A stretch of 64,000 nt of DNA from Chitinophagaceae bacterium UBA7600 (GCA_002478885.1 DLKC01000039.1:1-64000); one strand, 5' to 3'; positions 44,477-54,410 are shown, counted from the stretch's first letter. Notes: generated by a model not told the origin, from the sequence alone. A program made the numbers and translations.

Positions 44477-46114
44477 ATGAGCCAAACAGCTTCAACTGCA
44501 ACTGTTCAACCTGGCACTGCAATTAAAACCAATACAGGAGCACTTGCAACACTTGTTATCGTGTTTTTCTTCTGGGGATTTATTGCGGCAAGCAACAGTA
44601 TTTTTATTCCTTTTTGTAAAACCCACTTTCAGCTTACTCAATTTGAATCTCAATTGATCGGCTCATCATTTTATGGCGCATATTTTATTGGATCATTATT
44701 GCTGTACCTGCTCTCGAGTATAGTGGGCTATGATATTCTAAATAAGATCGGTTATAAAAAGGGCATTATTTACGGCCTGCTTATTTCTGTAGTGGGCGCG
44801 TTAGGAATTATTCCATCAGCAAATGCCGGCTCTTTTGGTTTGATACTCGTTTCATTTTTTGTTGTTGCTTTGGGCTTTTCGTTACAGCAAACTTCTGCAC
44901 AACCTTTTGCTATTTCGCTTGGTGATCCCGCAACAGGTTCGCACAGGTTGAATCTGGCAGGTGGTATCAATTCGCTTGGCACAACGCTAGGGCCGATCAT
45001 CGTTAGCTTCTTCCTTTTTGGAACAGCTAACAGCGCTCACGAAAATGTTACCATAACTAATGTAAATAATCTCTACCTTATTGTAGCGGCGGTATTCGCG
45101 GCTGTTGCTCTGTTTTTTGCCTTTTCAAAACTGCCCGACGGAAAAAATGATGCAAAATTTGAAGCTTCAAAAAAGGCATCTTCTTCTTTGTTATTAATGA
45201 CAGGTTCAATAATTCTTATCATTATTATCGGTCAGCTTACACCAATTGGTAAAACACCTTTGTTGCTGGTAACACTACTGATCGTTACCGGTATATTATT
45301 TTATTCAAACAGCAGTGCTTTAAAAAACCCGGAAGGTTGGGGGGCCATGCGCTATCCTCAGCTTATTTATGGAATGATCGGCATCTTCCTATATGTTGGT
45401 GTAGAAGTGACCATCGACAATAATTTTGGTGCGTTGCTTAAAACGCCCGGCTATCTAACCGACCTCGGATTGGATGAAAGCAAAATTTCAAAATATGTAA
45501 CCATTTACTGGGGCAGCCTTATGATCGGCCGATGGACTGGCGCGATCGGTGTGTTTAACCTGAAAAAAACAGGTAGGCTTATTGCTACGTTTGTTGTGCC
45601 TTATGTTGCCTTCGGTGTGATACTTTTTGTAAACAAACTATATGGTAACGATATCACTGATTTACTTCCTTATGCCATCTGTGTATTGATTGGAGTACTT
45701 GCCTTTTTGTTCGGGCAGGAAAAGCCTGTTAAGACGTTGGTAACTGTTGCGTCTCTTGCATGTGTCGCCATGATCACAGGTGTTATAACAACCGGCATAG
45801 TTTCCGTGTATGCATTAATGTTTGGTGGTCTTTGCTGTGCTGTTATGTGGCCTTGTATTTTCTCTCTAGGTGTTGCCGGTCTCGGAAAATATACCAGCCA
45901 GGGTTCTGCATTTTTAATTATGATGATTCTGGGTGGCGCGGTAATTCCCCCATTGCAGGGTTCATTGGGCGACACGCCGTCAATTGGCATGCACAATTCT
46001 TATATCGTGGCGGCAGTTTGCTTCGGTCTGTTGGTAATGCTTGCATTAAGATTAAAAGGTGTACTAAAATCCCAAGGTCTCGATTTCGATTCACAAATTT
46101 CGGGTGGGCATTAA
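44477..46114 (+). CDS. Sugar MFS transporter, FHS family (glucose/galactose type)
   Basis: The 545-residue inner-membrane protein fits the FucP/GluP branch: FFFWGFIAASNSIFIPFCKTHFQL and SFYGAYFIGS, then ALGFSLQQTSAQPFAISLGDPATGSHRLNLAGGINSLGTTLGP, the family's signature stretch. It imports glucose, galactose or fucose with H+. The start is taken at MSQTAS (44477); an upstream in-frame ATG adds 16 hydrophobic residues that look unlike the family. The ROK kinase follows 116 bp downstream, past a repeat arm, fitting uptake plus phosphorylation. Confidence 0.9.
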   Translation: MSQTASTATVQPGTAIKTNTGALATLVIVFFFWGFIAASNSIFIPFCKTHFQLTQFESQLIGSSFYGAYFIGSLLLYLLSSIVGYDILNKIGYKKGIIYGLLISVVGALGIIPSANAGSFGLILVSFFVVALGFSLQQTSAQPFAISLGDPATGSHRLNLAGGINSLGTTLGPIIVSFFLFGTANSAHENVTITNVNNLYLIVAAVFAAVALFFAFSKLPDGKNDAKFEASKKASSSLLLMTGSIILIIIIGQLTPIGKTPLLLVTLLIVTGILFYSNSSALKNPEGWGAMRYPQLIYGMIGIFLYVGVEVTIDNNFGALLKTPGYLTDLGLDESKISKYVTIYWGSLMIGRWTGAIGVFNLKKTGRLIATFVVPYVAFGVILFVNKLYGNDITDLLPYAICVLIGVLAFLFGQEKPVKTLVTVASLACVAMITGVITTGIVSVYALMFGGLCCAVMWPCIFSLGVAGLGKYTSQGSAFLIMMILGGAVIPPLQGSLGDTPSIGMHNSYIVAAVCFGLLVMLALRLKGVLKSQGLDFDSQISGGH

Positions 46115-46141
46115 TATTTTCATTGCGGCTGATATATGCAC

Positions 46142-46200
46142 GTACAAGTGAGTGACACAACGTAGCTCAATTGATGCACTTTAGTCGGTAACATAAAAAA
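46142..46200 (-). repeat. Inverted-arm repeat, reverse arm, type B tip
   Basis: Perfect tip GTACAAGTGAGTGACACAAC (46142-46161); the arm ends TAGTCGGTAACATAAAAAA. No forward partner is recognised between 39.9 and 46.1 kb. Confidence 0.87.
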
Positions 46201-46230
46201 CCATACATAACATAAATTTTCGTTTTTAAA

Positions 46231-47208
46231 ATGGGTACTTCAAAAAATGCGTTAGAGCCTTTGGCAATTGGGGTTGATATTGGTGGAACAGGTACTAAGT
46301 TTGGTATTGTTGACCGCGTGGGTAATGTTTTGTTCTCTGGCGAAATGTCGACTAAAAAACACGCGCAGGTCGAGACTTTTATTGATGAACTGCAGGTGCA
46401 TCTCGCTGAACTGATCACAAAGGCCGGTGGGCAAGGCCGTATTAAAGGAATTGGTGTTGGAGCTCCCAACGGCAACTATTATACCGGCACTGTGGAGTAT
46501 GCGCCCAATCTTCCATGGAAGGGTATCATTCCGCTTGCAAAAATGATCCAGGATAAAACCAAACTGCCCGTTGTGCTCACCAATGATGCGAACGCTGCTG
46601 CCGTTGGCGAAATGATGTACGGCGCTGCACAAGGCATGAAAGACTTTATCATGATCACACTTGGTACAGGCGTAGGCAGTGGCATTGTTGCTAACGGCCA
46701 GTTGATTCTCGGCCACGATGGTTTTGCGGGCGAACTTGGTCACACCATCATTATCCCCAACGGGAGAATGCACGAAGGCACTGGAAAAAAGGGCTCACTC
46801 GAGAGCTATGCTTCCGCAACCGGCGTAAGACTTACCACGCTTGAAGTGCTTAAAACCTCAAAGAAAAAAAGTGTATTGCGCGATGTACCTGCTAACGACA
46901 TCGACTCGAAAAAAGTTTTTGAAGCAGCCATTGCCGGGGACGAAGTTGCAAAGGAGATTTTTGAGTACACAGGAAAAATACTTGGTATGGCGTTGGCAAA
47001 CGCGGTTATGTTCAGCAGCCCAGAAGCAATTATTCTTTTTGGTGGCTTAACAAAAGCCGGCGATCTTATTCTAAAGCCTACACGTGAACACATGGAAGAG
47101 AACCTGATAAAGGTTTTCCAAAACAAGGTAAAAATACTTGTCAGCCATTTAAAAGAATCAGATGCAGCCATTCTTGGTGCAAGTGCTCTTGCGTGGGATA
47201 TAAAGTAA
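46231..47208 (+). CDS. ROK family sugar kinase (glucokinase-like)
   Basis: The 325-residue protein probably phosphorylates glucose brought in by the neighbouring transporter. The phosphate-1 loop is GVDIGGTGTKFGI at 14-26, the catalytic region TNDANAAAVGE has the base Asp at 119, and LGTGVGSGIV and GELGHT follow. ROK proteins normally hold zinc through one His and three Cys in CxCGxxGCxE. Here His 171 remains, but the Cys positions are Glu 182, Thr 184 and Ser 189 (GTGKKGSLE), so the zinc site appears lost. It has no N-terminal DNA-binding domain, so it is an enzyme and not a repressor. Confidence 0.9.
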   Translation: MGTSKNALEPLAIGVDIGGTGTKFGIVDRVGNVLFSGEMSTKKHAQVETFIDELQVHLAELITKAGGQGRIKGIGVGAPNGNYYTGTVEYAPNLPWKGIIPLAKMIQDKTKLPVVLTNDANAAAVGEMMYGAAQGMKDFIMITLGTGVGSGIVANGQLILGHDGFAGELGHTIIIPNGRMHEGTGKKGSLESYASATGVRLTTLEVLKTSKKKSVLRDVPANDIDSKKVFEAAIAGDEVAKEIFEYTGKILGMALANAVMFSSPEAIILFGGLTKAGDLILKPTREHMEENLIKVFQNKVKILVSHLKESDAAILGASALAWDIK

Positions 47209-47226
47209 ACAAAGACGTTACCAAAT

Positions 47227-47264
47227 AAAAAATCCGCATAGCATTGGTTATGCGGATTTTTTTT
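47227..47264 (+). terminator. Intrinsic terminator of the ROK kinase gene
   Basis: AAAAATCCGCATA pairs with TATGCGGATTTTT (one bulge) followed by a run of T that merges into the outer T-run of the next repeat arm. Confidence 0.88.
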
Positions 47265-47314
47265 GACCCGGCTTCTGCACTTGTGGCACCGCCGGTTGTG
47301 TCACTCACTTCAGC
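47260..47314 (+). repeat. Inverted-arm repeat, forward arm, type B tip
   Basis: The arm begins TTTTTGACCCGGCTTCTGCA, includes TGGCACCGCCG and ends in tip GTTGTGTCACTCACTTCAGC (47295-47314). Its T-run is shared with the ROK terminator. No nearby reverse partner. Confidence 0.88.
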
Positions 47315-47359
47315 GTTCCCAACTTTGTGCTGCTTCATACTTCTGCTTGCATATAAATG

Positions 47360-49546
47360 TTATTCAGGTTTTAGGTAAAACATCAGCGTTGCCAATCCAG
47401 ATATATCAGCATGCACGATTTTAAAATCATGCCTACCCGAAAGGTGCAACATCACATGATGATGTGTGTTTTCATCGAGGTCGACAAAATGAGGATCCCA
47501 TGCATCGATCACAGGTTTGCCGTCGATTAAGATCTTTACAAGGTCATCGGCTGTTATGCCGATTTCATAATTGGCTTCAGGCAGGTCGAGTGTTGTCGTC
47601 GCGACTGTAGCAAAAGAGTCGGATGGCAATTCCTTGCCAATCGTGCCCCACCACGTGTAGTCTATTTTGTTGGCTGTGGTAGTATAAAATGCTTGCGTTA
47701 GTGAAGTACTGAATGCTTCGAAGTTATTAGCAGGATTTTTCGTTGAATCCCATTTATAAAAGCTGATATTCCATTTTGCCTGTGCATCAAATTCTTTGTA
47801 TTGAAATGTATAAGGCTTGTTTGGTTCATGAGTCTTGCCGAATATATCAATAAAGGATTCACCTGTGTAACTTAATTCAATAGAACGTTTTTGAATAGAG
47901 GAGTCGGCTTCCGCCAAAAGGGTAGAAGGTAAACTATTCTTTCCTTGTTGAAAAATGCTGAAGCCCTTACTGGCTGAAAGTTTCCACGCTCCGTGCTTGC
48001 CAAGTATTTCAAAATGATAAATACCTTTCTTATCTACACTATCTAACCAAAGCATTGGATATTCAAAGTTGTAAGGCCCCCATTCGGTAATGCGCATTTT
48101 GTCGCGGCCACGGGGAAGCTTGTCTTTAAATTCTCTGGTGCTTTCATTTTCATCGCTATGTAGGTTTACTAACGAATCGAATCGGGGGTCTCCAAATACA
48201 TAAGCATCAAGGCATCCACATGTTTCCAGGCTTGTATCAATGTAAGAAACACCAGGACCTTGGTTTATTATTTTATTACAATCATATTTATAATTGAACT
48301 TTAGTTGGATACTGTCTGTTCTAACAAAATCATAAACCAAACCTTCTTTGTTAAAAACATTTGAATTGATGCAATAGTTTTTGCTTTGCGTATTTCTGTG
48401 CATTACATAGCCCCAACCTGTGGGTTGTTTCTCATTTGACCACAACTTAATAGACGTTTTGTTTCCGGTGAAGCTGTTTCCATCTATGTGGTTAAATTGC
48501 CCGTGTTCAATAGCAATTGCTGTTTTATTGCTGTCAACTGTATTACTTATCATACTAGTCGCAAAACTGTAACCAGCCCAAATACCGTTGTCACAATTGG
48601 AAATGGTGTTTCTATATATTGCATTCCTGCTAAAAGTTAATTCAACCCCATTCGTTGGTGCATAAGAAAAATCATTACTATAAAGCAGGTTATCATTACA
48701 ACCACCTTCGCCGGTGTCCATGGTGAATTGGCCGGCCCATAAAAAGAAGCCATCTCCGCTATGGGTTACAGAATTATACGCAAATACATTGTTGTTACAT
48801 TGCTCAAAGACCAATATGCCTGCACTGTCCTGTCCACGGTAATACTTGCCAAAGCTAAAGCCACGCACATTAAAGTCAAGACGGTTATGGTAAATATGAT
48901 TATTGCTGCTCCTGTACATCCCAATACCGATCCCGGAGTTAAAAGAAAAATTGTTGTCAAAAATATTGGCATCGTTACAACGCATCATCATTAGGCCACA
49001 CTGGCCATTCGTAATGGTATTCCCTTTTACAACAGCAGCATTACAATCTTTCAGGTAAATGCCGGCGCCATAGCGCATCCATTCGTCATGTTCATTATGG
49101 TGATAGCTCATCCAGTCGCTGATATCCTCTCTTTGCCAGTTACTGCGCAATTGCTGCCGGTAATTATAACTCAGGTTACAGTTTTCGATAGTGAGATTTT
49201 CGACATCCTCCGCCATTATGGCAATTTTATAGCCATGTATGTTAGCATTCTTCAGGATCACGTTTGATGAGCCTTTTTTCACCAGCACCGCCAGGCCAGT
49301 AAACTCGTTTGGTTTTGTCGGGTCATCACTGCCTTGCAATACCGCATCGTTAAAATCGACGGTGATAAAATTGCCTTGAATAACAATCAGCGGGCTTGAA
49401 AAACCTGTATCTGGCAAAATATTGTAAAACCCTTTTTGAAAGGTTACAGATGTGCTAATGACTATGCCTTTTTTTAACAGGATGCTATTTTGGGAAAGCG
49501 CGGCATCACCTGCAAATAGCAGTAATAGCAAAATGATATGCTTCAT
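47360..49546 (-). CDS. Secreted right-handed beta-helix protein with C-terminal PA14-like domain
   Basis: The 728-residue protein has a short signal peptide (MKHIILLLLLFAGDAALS). A long parallel beta-helix with NosD-type repeats follows, such as NVILKNANIHGYKIAIMAEDV and NLTIENCNLSYN, running to about residue 430. The C-terminal third has a PA14-like shape (FYTTTANKIDYTWWGTIGKELP ... GITADDLVKILIDGKPVIDAW). Such proteins often bind or cleave polysaccharides, but catalytic residues cannot be identified. The position after the sugar genes suggests carbohydrate work (weak inference). Confidence 0.82.
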   Translation of the reverse strand: MKHIILLLLLFAGDAALSQNSILLKKGIVISTSVTFQKGFYNILPDTGFSSPLIVIQGNFITVDFNDAVLQGSDDPTKPNEFTGLAVLVKKGSSNVILKNANIHGYKIAIMAEDVENLTIENCNLSYNYRQQLRSNWQREDISDWMSYHHNEHDEWMRYGAGIYLKDCNAAVVKGNTITNGQCGLMMMRCNDANIFDNNFSFNSGIGIGMYRSSNNHIYHNRLDFNVRGFSFGKYYRGQDSAGILVFEQCNNNVFAYNSVTHSGDGFFLWAGQFTMDTGEGGCNDNLLYSNDFSYAPTNGVELTFSRNAIYRNTISNCDNGIWAGYSFATSMISNTVDSNKTAIAIEHGQFNHIDGNSFTGNKTSIKLWSNEKQPTGWGYVMHRNTQSKNYCINSNVFNKEGLVYDFVRTDSIQLKFNYKYDCNKIINQGPGVSYIDTSLETCGCLDAYVFGDPRFDSLVNLHSDENESTREFKDKLPRGRDKMRITEWGPYNFEYPMLWLDSVDKKGIYHFEILGKHGAWKLSASKGFSIFQQGKNSLPSTLLAEADSSIQKRSIELSYTGESFIDIFGKTHEPNKPYTFQYKEFDAQAKWNISFYKWDSTKNPANNFEAFSTSLTQAFYTTTANKIDYTWWGTIGKELPSDSFATVATTTLDLPEANYEIGITADDLVKILIDGKPVIDAWDPHFVDLDENTHHHVMLHLSGRHDFKIVHADISGLATLMFYLKPE

Positions 49547-49633
49547 ATTCCAAATGTATCAATTCATTTTTTTCGAGTTGGTAACTTTTTAAAACCGCGA
49601 GATTTGTCTGTACATTTGGCTGAAAATTATTGT

Positions 49634-50038
49634 ATGAAAAAAATTACCTTACTTTTTTTCTCTGCCTGCCTTTTGGTGTTTAGCGCAAATGCACAGATAC
49701 CTAAAACAAAAGACCTTACTAAATCCATTCCTTCAACTTTTGATGTTAATGGCCTTACCAAGAGCCTGATGGGCGAGTTAAGTCCTAAACTCTCTCTAAC
49801 TGACAAACAAAGTCCATTGGTACAGAATACGATCAGCAAATTCCTGGGAGATAAGTCAAAAATTCTTCCTTTAATGAAGACAGACCCTGCCGGCTACACG
49901 TCAAAATTCGGTTCTTTGTTCAGTGGCTTAAAGACGAGCCTCGGCGGCATTTTGTTGAAAGACCAGATGAATAAATTTCTTGGTCTCAAACCAAAAACAA
50001 ACGACCCGGCCAACGTGTTATCCAATTTATTTTTTTAG
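49634..50038 (+). CDS. Small secreted protein of unknown function
   Basis: No family recognised. The 134-residue protein has a signal peptide (MKKITLLFFSACLLVFSANAQ), cleaved near residue 21, and a mostly helical mature part with regular Lys/Leu/Ser spacing (FLGDKSKILPLMKTDPAGYTSKFGSLFSGLKTSLGG). The ATG at 49634 is preferred because the signal peptide starts there; the frame is open 96 bp further upstream but overlaps the divergent beta-helix gene. It ends in a strong terminator. Confidence 0.75.
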   Translation: MKKITLLFFSACLLVFSANAQIPKTKDLTKSIPSTFDVNGLTKSLMGELSPKLSLTDKQSPLVQNTISKFLGDKSKILPLMKTDPAGYTSKFGSLFSGLKTSLGGILLKDQMNKFLGLKPKTNDPANVLSNLFF

Positions 50039-50059
50039 GCGTAACTTATTATAACTAAG

Positions 50060-50089
50060 AAAATCCACCTCAAAAGGGGTGGATTTTTT
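50060..50089 (+). terminator. Intrinsic terminator of the small secreted protein gene
   Basis: AAAATCCACC pairs with GGTGGATTTT around a short A-rich loop and is followed by more T. Confidence 0.88.
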
Positions 50090-50222
50090 GTGCCTGAATG
50101 AACGGTGTATGATTGTGGCTTATACAATTAAACTAAAGGCAATATTTTTAGTCAGAACCTGTATTTTTACGGCCTTGATTGTAGCAAATTATTTGAGTTT
50201 AGATCGATATCGCTTAACAGCT

Positions 50223-51362
50223 ATGTATAAAAAGCTTTGTTTGTTTTTACCAGCAATTACCATTTTTACAATAGTGCCGTTCATGGTCTTTGCTCAAAAA
50301 GATAGCCTACTTCTTAAACATAAAATTCAAAAAGAGTTTGCCGCCCACTTTCATTACGGAAGCATCTATGCACACTCGCAGGACATAAAAAATACTGCCG
50401 ATGCAAGTCCGTATGGTATTTCTCTCGAATTTTCAAAACGCAGTGTCGACGCACAAAGCTGGAACAATTACGGTTGCTACACCCGTACAGGCTTTATGCT
50501 CAGCTACCTTAATTTTAATACGCCGATTCTCGGCCGCTCTTACACCGCAGCCTTTATATTTGAACCAACCTATCGACTAAACGACCGCATGGATTTCATT
50601 ATTAGAACACGTGTTGGGCTTTCCTATATGACCAATCCTCACGACTCTTTAAAAAATCCGGACAACAAGACCTACAGCACTTATATCGATTTTTATACTT
50701 CGTTGGGTGTTGGAGTCAGCTATAAAGTATCACCGCATTATTCTGCCGTTATTGCCGCCAATTTTATACATAATTCCAACGGCGGTTTTAAAGAGCCAAA
50801 CCGTGGCATGAACTACCCTGGATTTTCTGTTGGACTTGTGTACAGTATGGACAGCAATGTAACGCCACATTTTAAGAGGGTGAAGAACTACGATTGGAAA
50901 GCCGATCGCACCAAATTTGACCTGGCGGCTTATTATTCTCCTAAAGAAGGGTACAACAGCCAATGGGGAAGCGTGCGTAAATTTCTCTTCGGGTTTGAAG
51001 GGCAAATGTCTTATCGTGTAAGCAGTATCAATGCTTTAACGGGAGGTGCAGAAATATACTACGATGCTGCCATTAAAACGATAAAGCATAACATCGGCGA
51101 TTCTTCGTCTAATATTTTCAGCGGGTTGCTTATAGGTAACGAATTCATTTTTGGAAAAATACTTTTCAGCCAGCAGTTGGGCTTTTATATTTATAAAAAC
51201 ACCGAGTCCTATCAAAACTATTATCGCCCCGAATTTGCGGGAGTTTACCACCGTTGGGGGCTGCGATACAAGGTAAAAGAACATTGGTATGTCGGCTTTA
51301 ATATACTCGTTCATGGCCATGTTGCCGACTTTATCGATGGCCGGGTAGTTTACCGGTTCTGA
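50223..51362 (+). CDS. PagL-like acyloxyacyl hydrolase, outer-membrane barrel
   Basis: The 379-residue protein has a signal peptide ending near VFAQ and a barrel-like series of beta-strands. The part around residue 180 (SAVIAANFIHNSNGGFKEPN) resembles the PagL HxSN active region that removes an acyl chain from lipid A. The C-terminal half, with VHGHVADFIDGRVVYRF at the end, is longer than classical PagL. Lipid A 3-O-deacylation is the family role; activity here is not proven. The ATG at 50223 is preferred because the signal peptide begins there; upstream codons overlap the preceding terminator. Confidence 0.8.
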   Translation: MYKKLCLFLPAITIFTIVPFMVFAQKDSLLLKHKIQKEFAAHFHYGSIYAHSQDIKNTADASPYGISLEFSKRSVDAQSWNNYGCYTRTGFMLSYLNFNTPILGRSYTAAFIFEPTYRLNDRMDFIIRTRVGLSYMTNPHDSLKNPDNKTYSTYIDFYTSLGVGVSYKVSPHYSAVIAANFIHNSNGGFKEPNRGMNYPGFSVGLVYSMDSNVTPHFKRVKNYDWKADRTKFDLAAYYSPKEGYNSQWGSVRKFLFGFEGQMSYRVSSINALTGGAEIYYDAAIKTIKHNIGDSSSNIFSGLLIGNEFIFGKILFSQQLGFYIYKNTESYQNYYRPEFAGVYHRWGLRYKVKEHWYVGFNILVHGHVADFIDGRVVYRF

Positions 51363-51390
51363 CAATCCCTTACATCGAATTTCTATTACT

Positions 51391-51571
51391 GGCCCGGCTT
51401 TAGTGCTTTACCGGGCTTCCGTTGCGTCGCACTCTTGTACGGTTGAATAAATACTCGACAAATGTGAAGCGGTTAGAAAATCCCGGGTCGCCGATTTGGT
51501 CACCGGTGTTCGGAACGTTGAAGCGAGTGACACAACCGGCGATGCCACGAGTACAGTGGATGGTGACATAA
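51391..51571. repeat. Inverted-arm repeat, compact mixed pair (A/B)
   Basis: The forward arm begins TGGCCCGGCTTTAGTG and ends in tip GTTGCGTCGCACTCTTGTAC (51422-51441, type A). The reverse arm has tip GTTGAAGCGAGTGACACAAC (51517-51536, type B) followed by CGGCGATGCCACG. Spacer 75 bp. It lies in the 377-bp gap before dnaK; the rest of that gap holds no other feature I recognise. Confidence 0.9.
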
Positions 51572-51739
51572 TTATCCATTTCTTTTACGAAGTATGTCAA
51601 AATCTCAAATTGCAAAGCCCGTGTAAGGGCTCGCCGTTTGATATGCTGACAAATTTGCACGTTTAAACCCGGTGGCATAATCATTGCCAACAAAAACCTG
51701 TAAAATCTTGAATACTAACCTTAAAAGTAAATCAATAAT

Positions 51740-53647
51740 ATGGGAAAGATTATCGGAATTGACCTTGGTACAACGAACAGTTGCGTTGCAGTTATGGAGG
51801 GCAATGAACCAGTGGTTATTGCCAACGATGAAGGACGTCGTACCACACCCAGCGTTGTGGCATTTTTGAAAAATGGTGAGCGCAAAGTAGGTGACCCGGC
51901 AAAACGCCAGGCTATCACCAATCCGCACAACACCATTATGAGCGTAAAACGTTTTATGGGCCGCAGGCATGACGAAGTAACAGAAGAAATAAGCCATTGG
52001 AGCTATAAAGTAGCGAAGGGCGACAATAATACCGTTCGTGTGGATATCGACGGGCGTTTGTATACTCCGCAGGAAATCTCTGCAATGATTCTTCAGAAAA
52101 TGAAGAAGACCGCCGAAGATTATCTTGGCCAGGAAGTGCATGAGGCCGTAATTACCGTGCCTGCATATTTTAACGATGCGCAGCGCCAAGCGACGAAGGA
52201 AGCCGGTGAAATCGCGGGATTGAATGTACGCAGGATCGTAAACGAACCAACAGCCGCAGCTTTGGCTTATGGTTTGGATAAAAAGCACGCCGATCAGAAG
52301 ATCGCAGTATTCGACCTGGGTGGCGGTACTTTTGATATCTCTATCCTAGAACTTGGTGATGGTGTGTTTGAAGTAAAATCTACCAACGGTGATACTCACC
52401 TTGGTGGTGATGATTTTGATAAGGTTATCATGGATTGGCTTGCCGATGAGTTTAAGAAAGACGAGGCAATTGACCTGCGCAAAGATCCTATGGCCTTGCA
52501 GCGTTTGAAAGAAGCTGCTGAAAAAGCAAAGGTGGAATTGAGTTCCTCTTCTGAAACAGAAATCAACCTGCCCTATATAACAGCAGTAGATGGAGTGCCT
52601 AAACACCTCGTGAAGAAGTTGAGCCGTGCTAAATTCGAAAGCCTTGCAGACAATCTTTTCGCAAGGTGTTTAAAACCATGTGAAGCAGCGTTGAAAGATG
52701 CCGGTTATAATATTTCCCAGATCGACGAGGTGATACTGGTTGGTGGCTCAAGCCGAATACCAAAAGTGCAGGAACTGGTTGAAAAATTCTTTGGCAGAAA
52801 GCCAAACAGAAGCGTAAACCCCGACGAAGTGGTTGCTGTTGGGGCCGCAATACAAGGTGCTGTGCTTACAGGTGAAGTAAAAGATGTGTTGTTGCTTGAT
52901 GTTACTCCGCTTAGCCTTGGTATTGAGACAATGGGTGGCGTTATGACAACAATGATTGCATCCAACACAACTATTCCTTCGAAGAAAACTGAGGTGTTCT
53001 CTACTGCCAGCGATAACCAGCCCGGCGTTCAGATTCATGTAATACAAGGCGAAAGGCCAATGGCTGCTCAGAATAAAAGCCTTGGCGTATTTAATCTTGA
53101 TGGTATTCCGCCAGCTCCACGTGGCGTTCCCCAGATTGAAGTAACATTCGACATTGATGCCAATGGCATGTTGCACGTAAGCGCAAAAGACAAAGGCACA
53201 GGCAAAGAACAGAAGATTCGTATCGAGGCTGGTAGTGGTTTAAGTAAGGATGAGGTTGAAAAAATGAAAGCAGAAGCCAAAGCGCATGAGGCAGAAGATA
53301 AAGCTGCCCGTGAAAAAGTGGATAAGCTAAACCAGGCCGATAGCATGATCTTCCAGACAGAAAAGCAATTCAAAGAATTTGGCGATAAAATTCCAGCTGA
53401 TAAAAAAGGCGTAATCGAAACAGCTTTGAATAAACTCAAAGATGCACACAAGAGCCAGGATATAGCTGCAGTTGATGCTGCAATGACGGAAATGAATACT
53501 GCATGGACTGCTGCGAGCGAAGAAATCTACAAAGCCCAGCAGGCTGGCGCAGGTCCTCAAGCCGGCCCTGATGCGGGTGGGCAGGATCATGGCAACGACG
53601 CAGCAAATGAAACCGTTACTGACGCTGAATTTGAAGAAGTAAAATAA
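51740..53647 (+). CDS. dnaK: Chaperone protein DnaK (Hsp70)
   Basis: The 635-residue ATP-driven chaperone assists protein folding with DnaJ and GrpE. The N-terminal ATPase domain starts [20 protein letters not shown] and contains [30 protein letters not shown] text as [15 protein letters not shown], and [11 protein letters not shown]. The linker and substrate domain begin after [18 protein letters not shown]. The C-terminus has the glutamine/glycine-rich tail and the acidic DAEFEEVK ending. Full normal length. dnaJ and grpE are not in the window, and no CIRCE operator is visible upstream. Confidence 0.98.
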   Translation: MGKIIGIDLGTTNSCVAVMEGNEPVVIANDEGRRTTPSVVAFLKNGERKVGDPAKRQAITNPHNTIMSVKRFMGRRHDEVTEEISHWSYKVAKGDNNTVRVDIDGRLYTPQEISAMILQKMKKTAEDYLGQEVHEAVITVPAYFNDAQRQATKEAGEIAGLNVRRIVNEPTAAALAYGLDKKHADQKIAVFDLGGGTFDISILELGDGVFEVKSTNGDTHLGGDDFDKVIMDWLADEFKKDEAIDLRKDPMALQRLKEAAEKAKVELSSSSETEINLPYITAVDGVPKHLVKKLSRAKFESLADNLFARCLKPCEAALKDAGYNISQIDEVILVGGSSRIPKVQELVEKFFGRKPNRSVNPDEVVAVGAAIQGAVLTGEVKDVLLLDVTPLSLGIETMGGVMTTMIASNTTIPSKKTEVFSTASDNQPGVQIHVIQGERPMAAQNKSLGVFNLDGIPPAPRGVPQIEVTFDIDANGMLHVSAKDKGTGKEQKIRIEAGSGLSKDEVEKMKAEAKAHEAEDKAAREKVDKLNQADSMIFQTEKQFKEFGDKIPADKKGVIETALNKLKDAHKSQDIAAVDAAMTEMNTAWTAASEEIYKAQQAGAGPQAGPDAGGQDHGNDAANETVTDAEFEEVK

Positions 53648-53694
53648 AAGAGTATCTGAAGATAGATCTTGTGGTTTAATGTTGAAAGTATAAT

Positions 53695-53720
53695 AAGCCC
53701 TCACAGAAATGTGGGGGCTT
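53695..53720 (+). terminator. Possible terminator after dnaK
   Basis: AAGCCCTCACA pairs with TGTGGGGGCTT (one G-T pair) over a GAAA loop. The following T-tract is weak (GTTGTTGG), so strength is uncertain. Confidence 0.55.
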
Positions 53721-53743
53721 GTTGTTGGCCAAACGGTAACACT

Positions 53744-53776
53744 GTTCCGGGCTTTGCTTGCGTCGCACTCTTGTAC
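53744..53776 (+). repeat. Inverted-arm repeat, forward arm, type A tip
   Basis: The inner arm GTTCCGGGCTTTG leads to tip CTTGCGTCGCACTCTTGTAC (53757-53776). The outer half is not clearly kept. No compact partner. Confidence 0.83.
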
Positions 53777-53873
53777 TTCATATCCCTGAGCGGCGTTTTC
53801 AGCACGCCAAGTCTTTCATTTCGTCTTGTACTTAAAGAATATATTTGGCGCGATTTAAATACATTGTCCTGTT

Positions 53874-54296
53874 ATGATAACCCGGCGCATCACTTACATT
53901 GTTCTTTTCGTTTTTTTTACGTGGCTTGCACTGGCAACGAGGCACCATTCAGATTGGTTCTTTCCTGTTGTGGCAAAGTATGGCGGCGATGTGATCTGGG
54001 CAGGTATGTTCTTTTTTTTGCTGCGTGTTATTTTTCCGCGTACAAAACTGGTAAAGCTTGTGGTTTGCAATTACCTGCTTGGCGTGCTCGATGAGGTATC
54101 ACAACTCTGGCACACGCCAATACTTGATTCCATACGCAGCACAACCATCGGCAAACTGGCACTCGGCCTGGGTTTTATGTGGAGCGATATTGCTTGTTAT
54201 GCCGTTGGAACAGTGCTCGCTTATTTCTTTATCATTCTGCTCGAAAGAATAATTCCTGTGGCCAAGGAAGCAAAAAGCATAACCACCGTAAAGTAA
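53874..54296 (+). CDS. DUF2809 family membrane protein
   Basis: The 140-residue protein has four hydrophobic segments and the DUF2809 pattern: TRHHSDWFFPVVAKYGGDVIWAGMFFFLLRV, then LLGVLDEVSQLWHTPILDSIRSTTIGKLALG. Its function is unknown. It lies between dnaK and a secreted Gfo/Idh/MocA protein on the same strand, about 115 bp upstream of the latter. Confidence 0.87.
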   Translation: MITRRITYIVLFVFFTWLALATRHHSDWFFPVVAKYGGDVIWAGMFFFLLRVIFPRTKLVKLVVCNYLLGVLDEVSQLWHTPILDSIRSTTIGKLALGLGFMWSDIACYAVGTVLAYFFIILLERIIPVAKEAKSITTVK

Positions 54297-54410
54297 GCCC
54301 TGCTTCAACAATCGTCAGGGTCGAAACCGGAGCCTTCAGTGTTAGTTCGTCAAAAAAGCAATAACAACTTCCCGCTGCTTTCACTAACTTTTCATTTAAA
54401 AAATACAAAA

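Noticed and set aside
51571..51739. CIRCE or other heat-shock operator before dnaK
   Set aside because: No TTAGCACTC-N9-GAGTGCTAA-type inverted repeat is present; the GCACTC in the repeat tip is a chance partial match.
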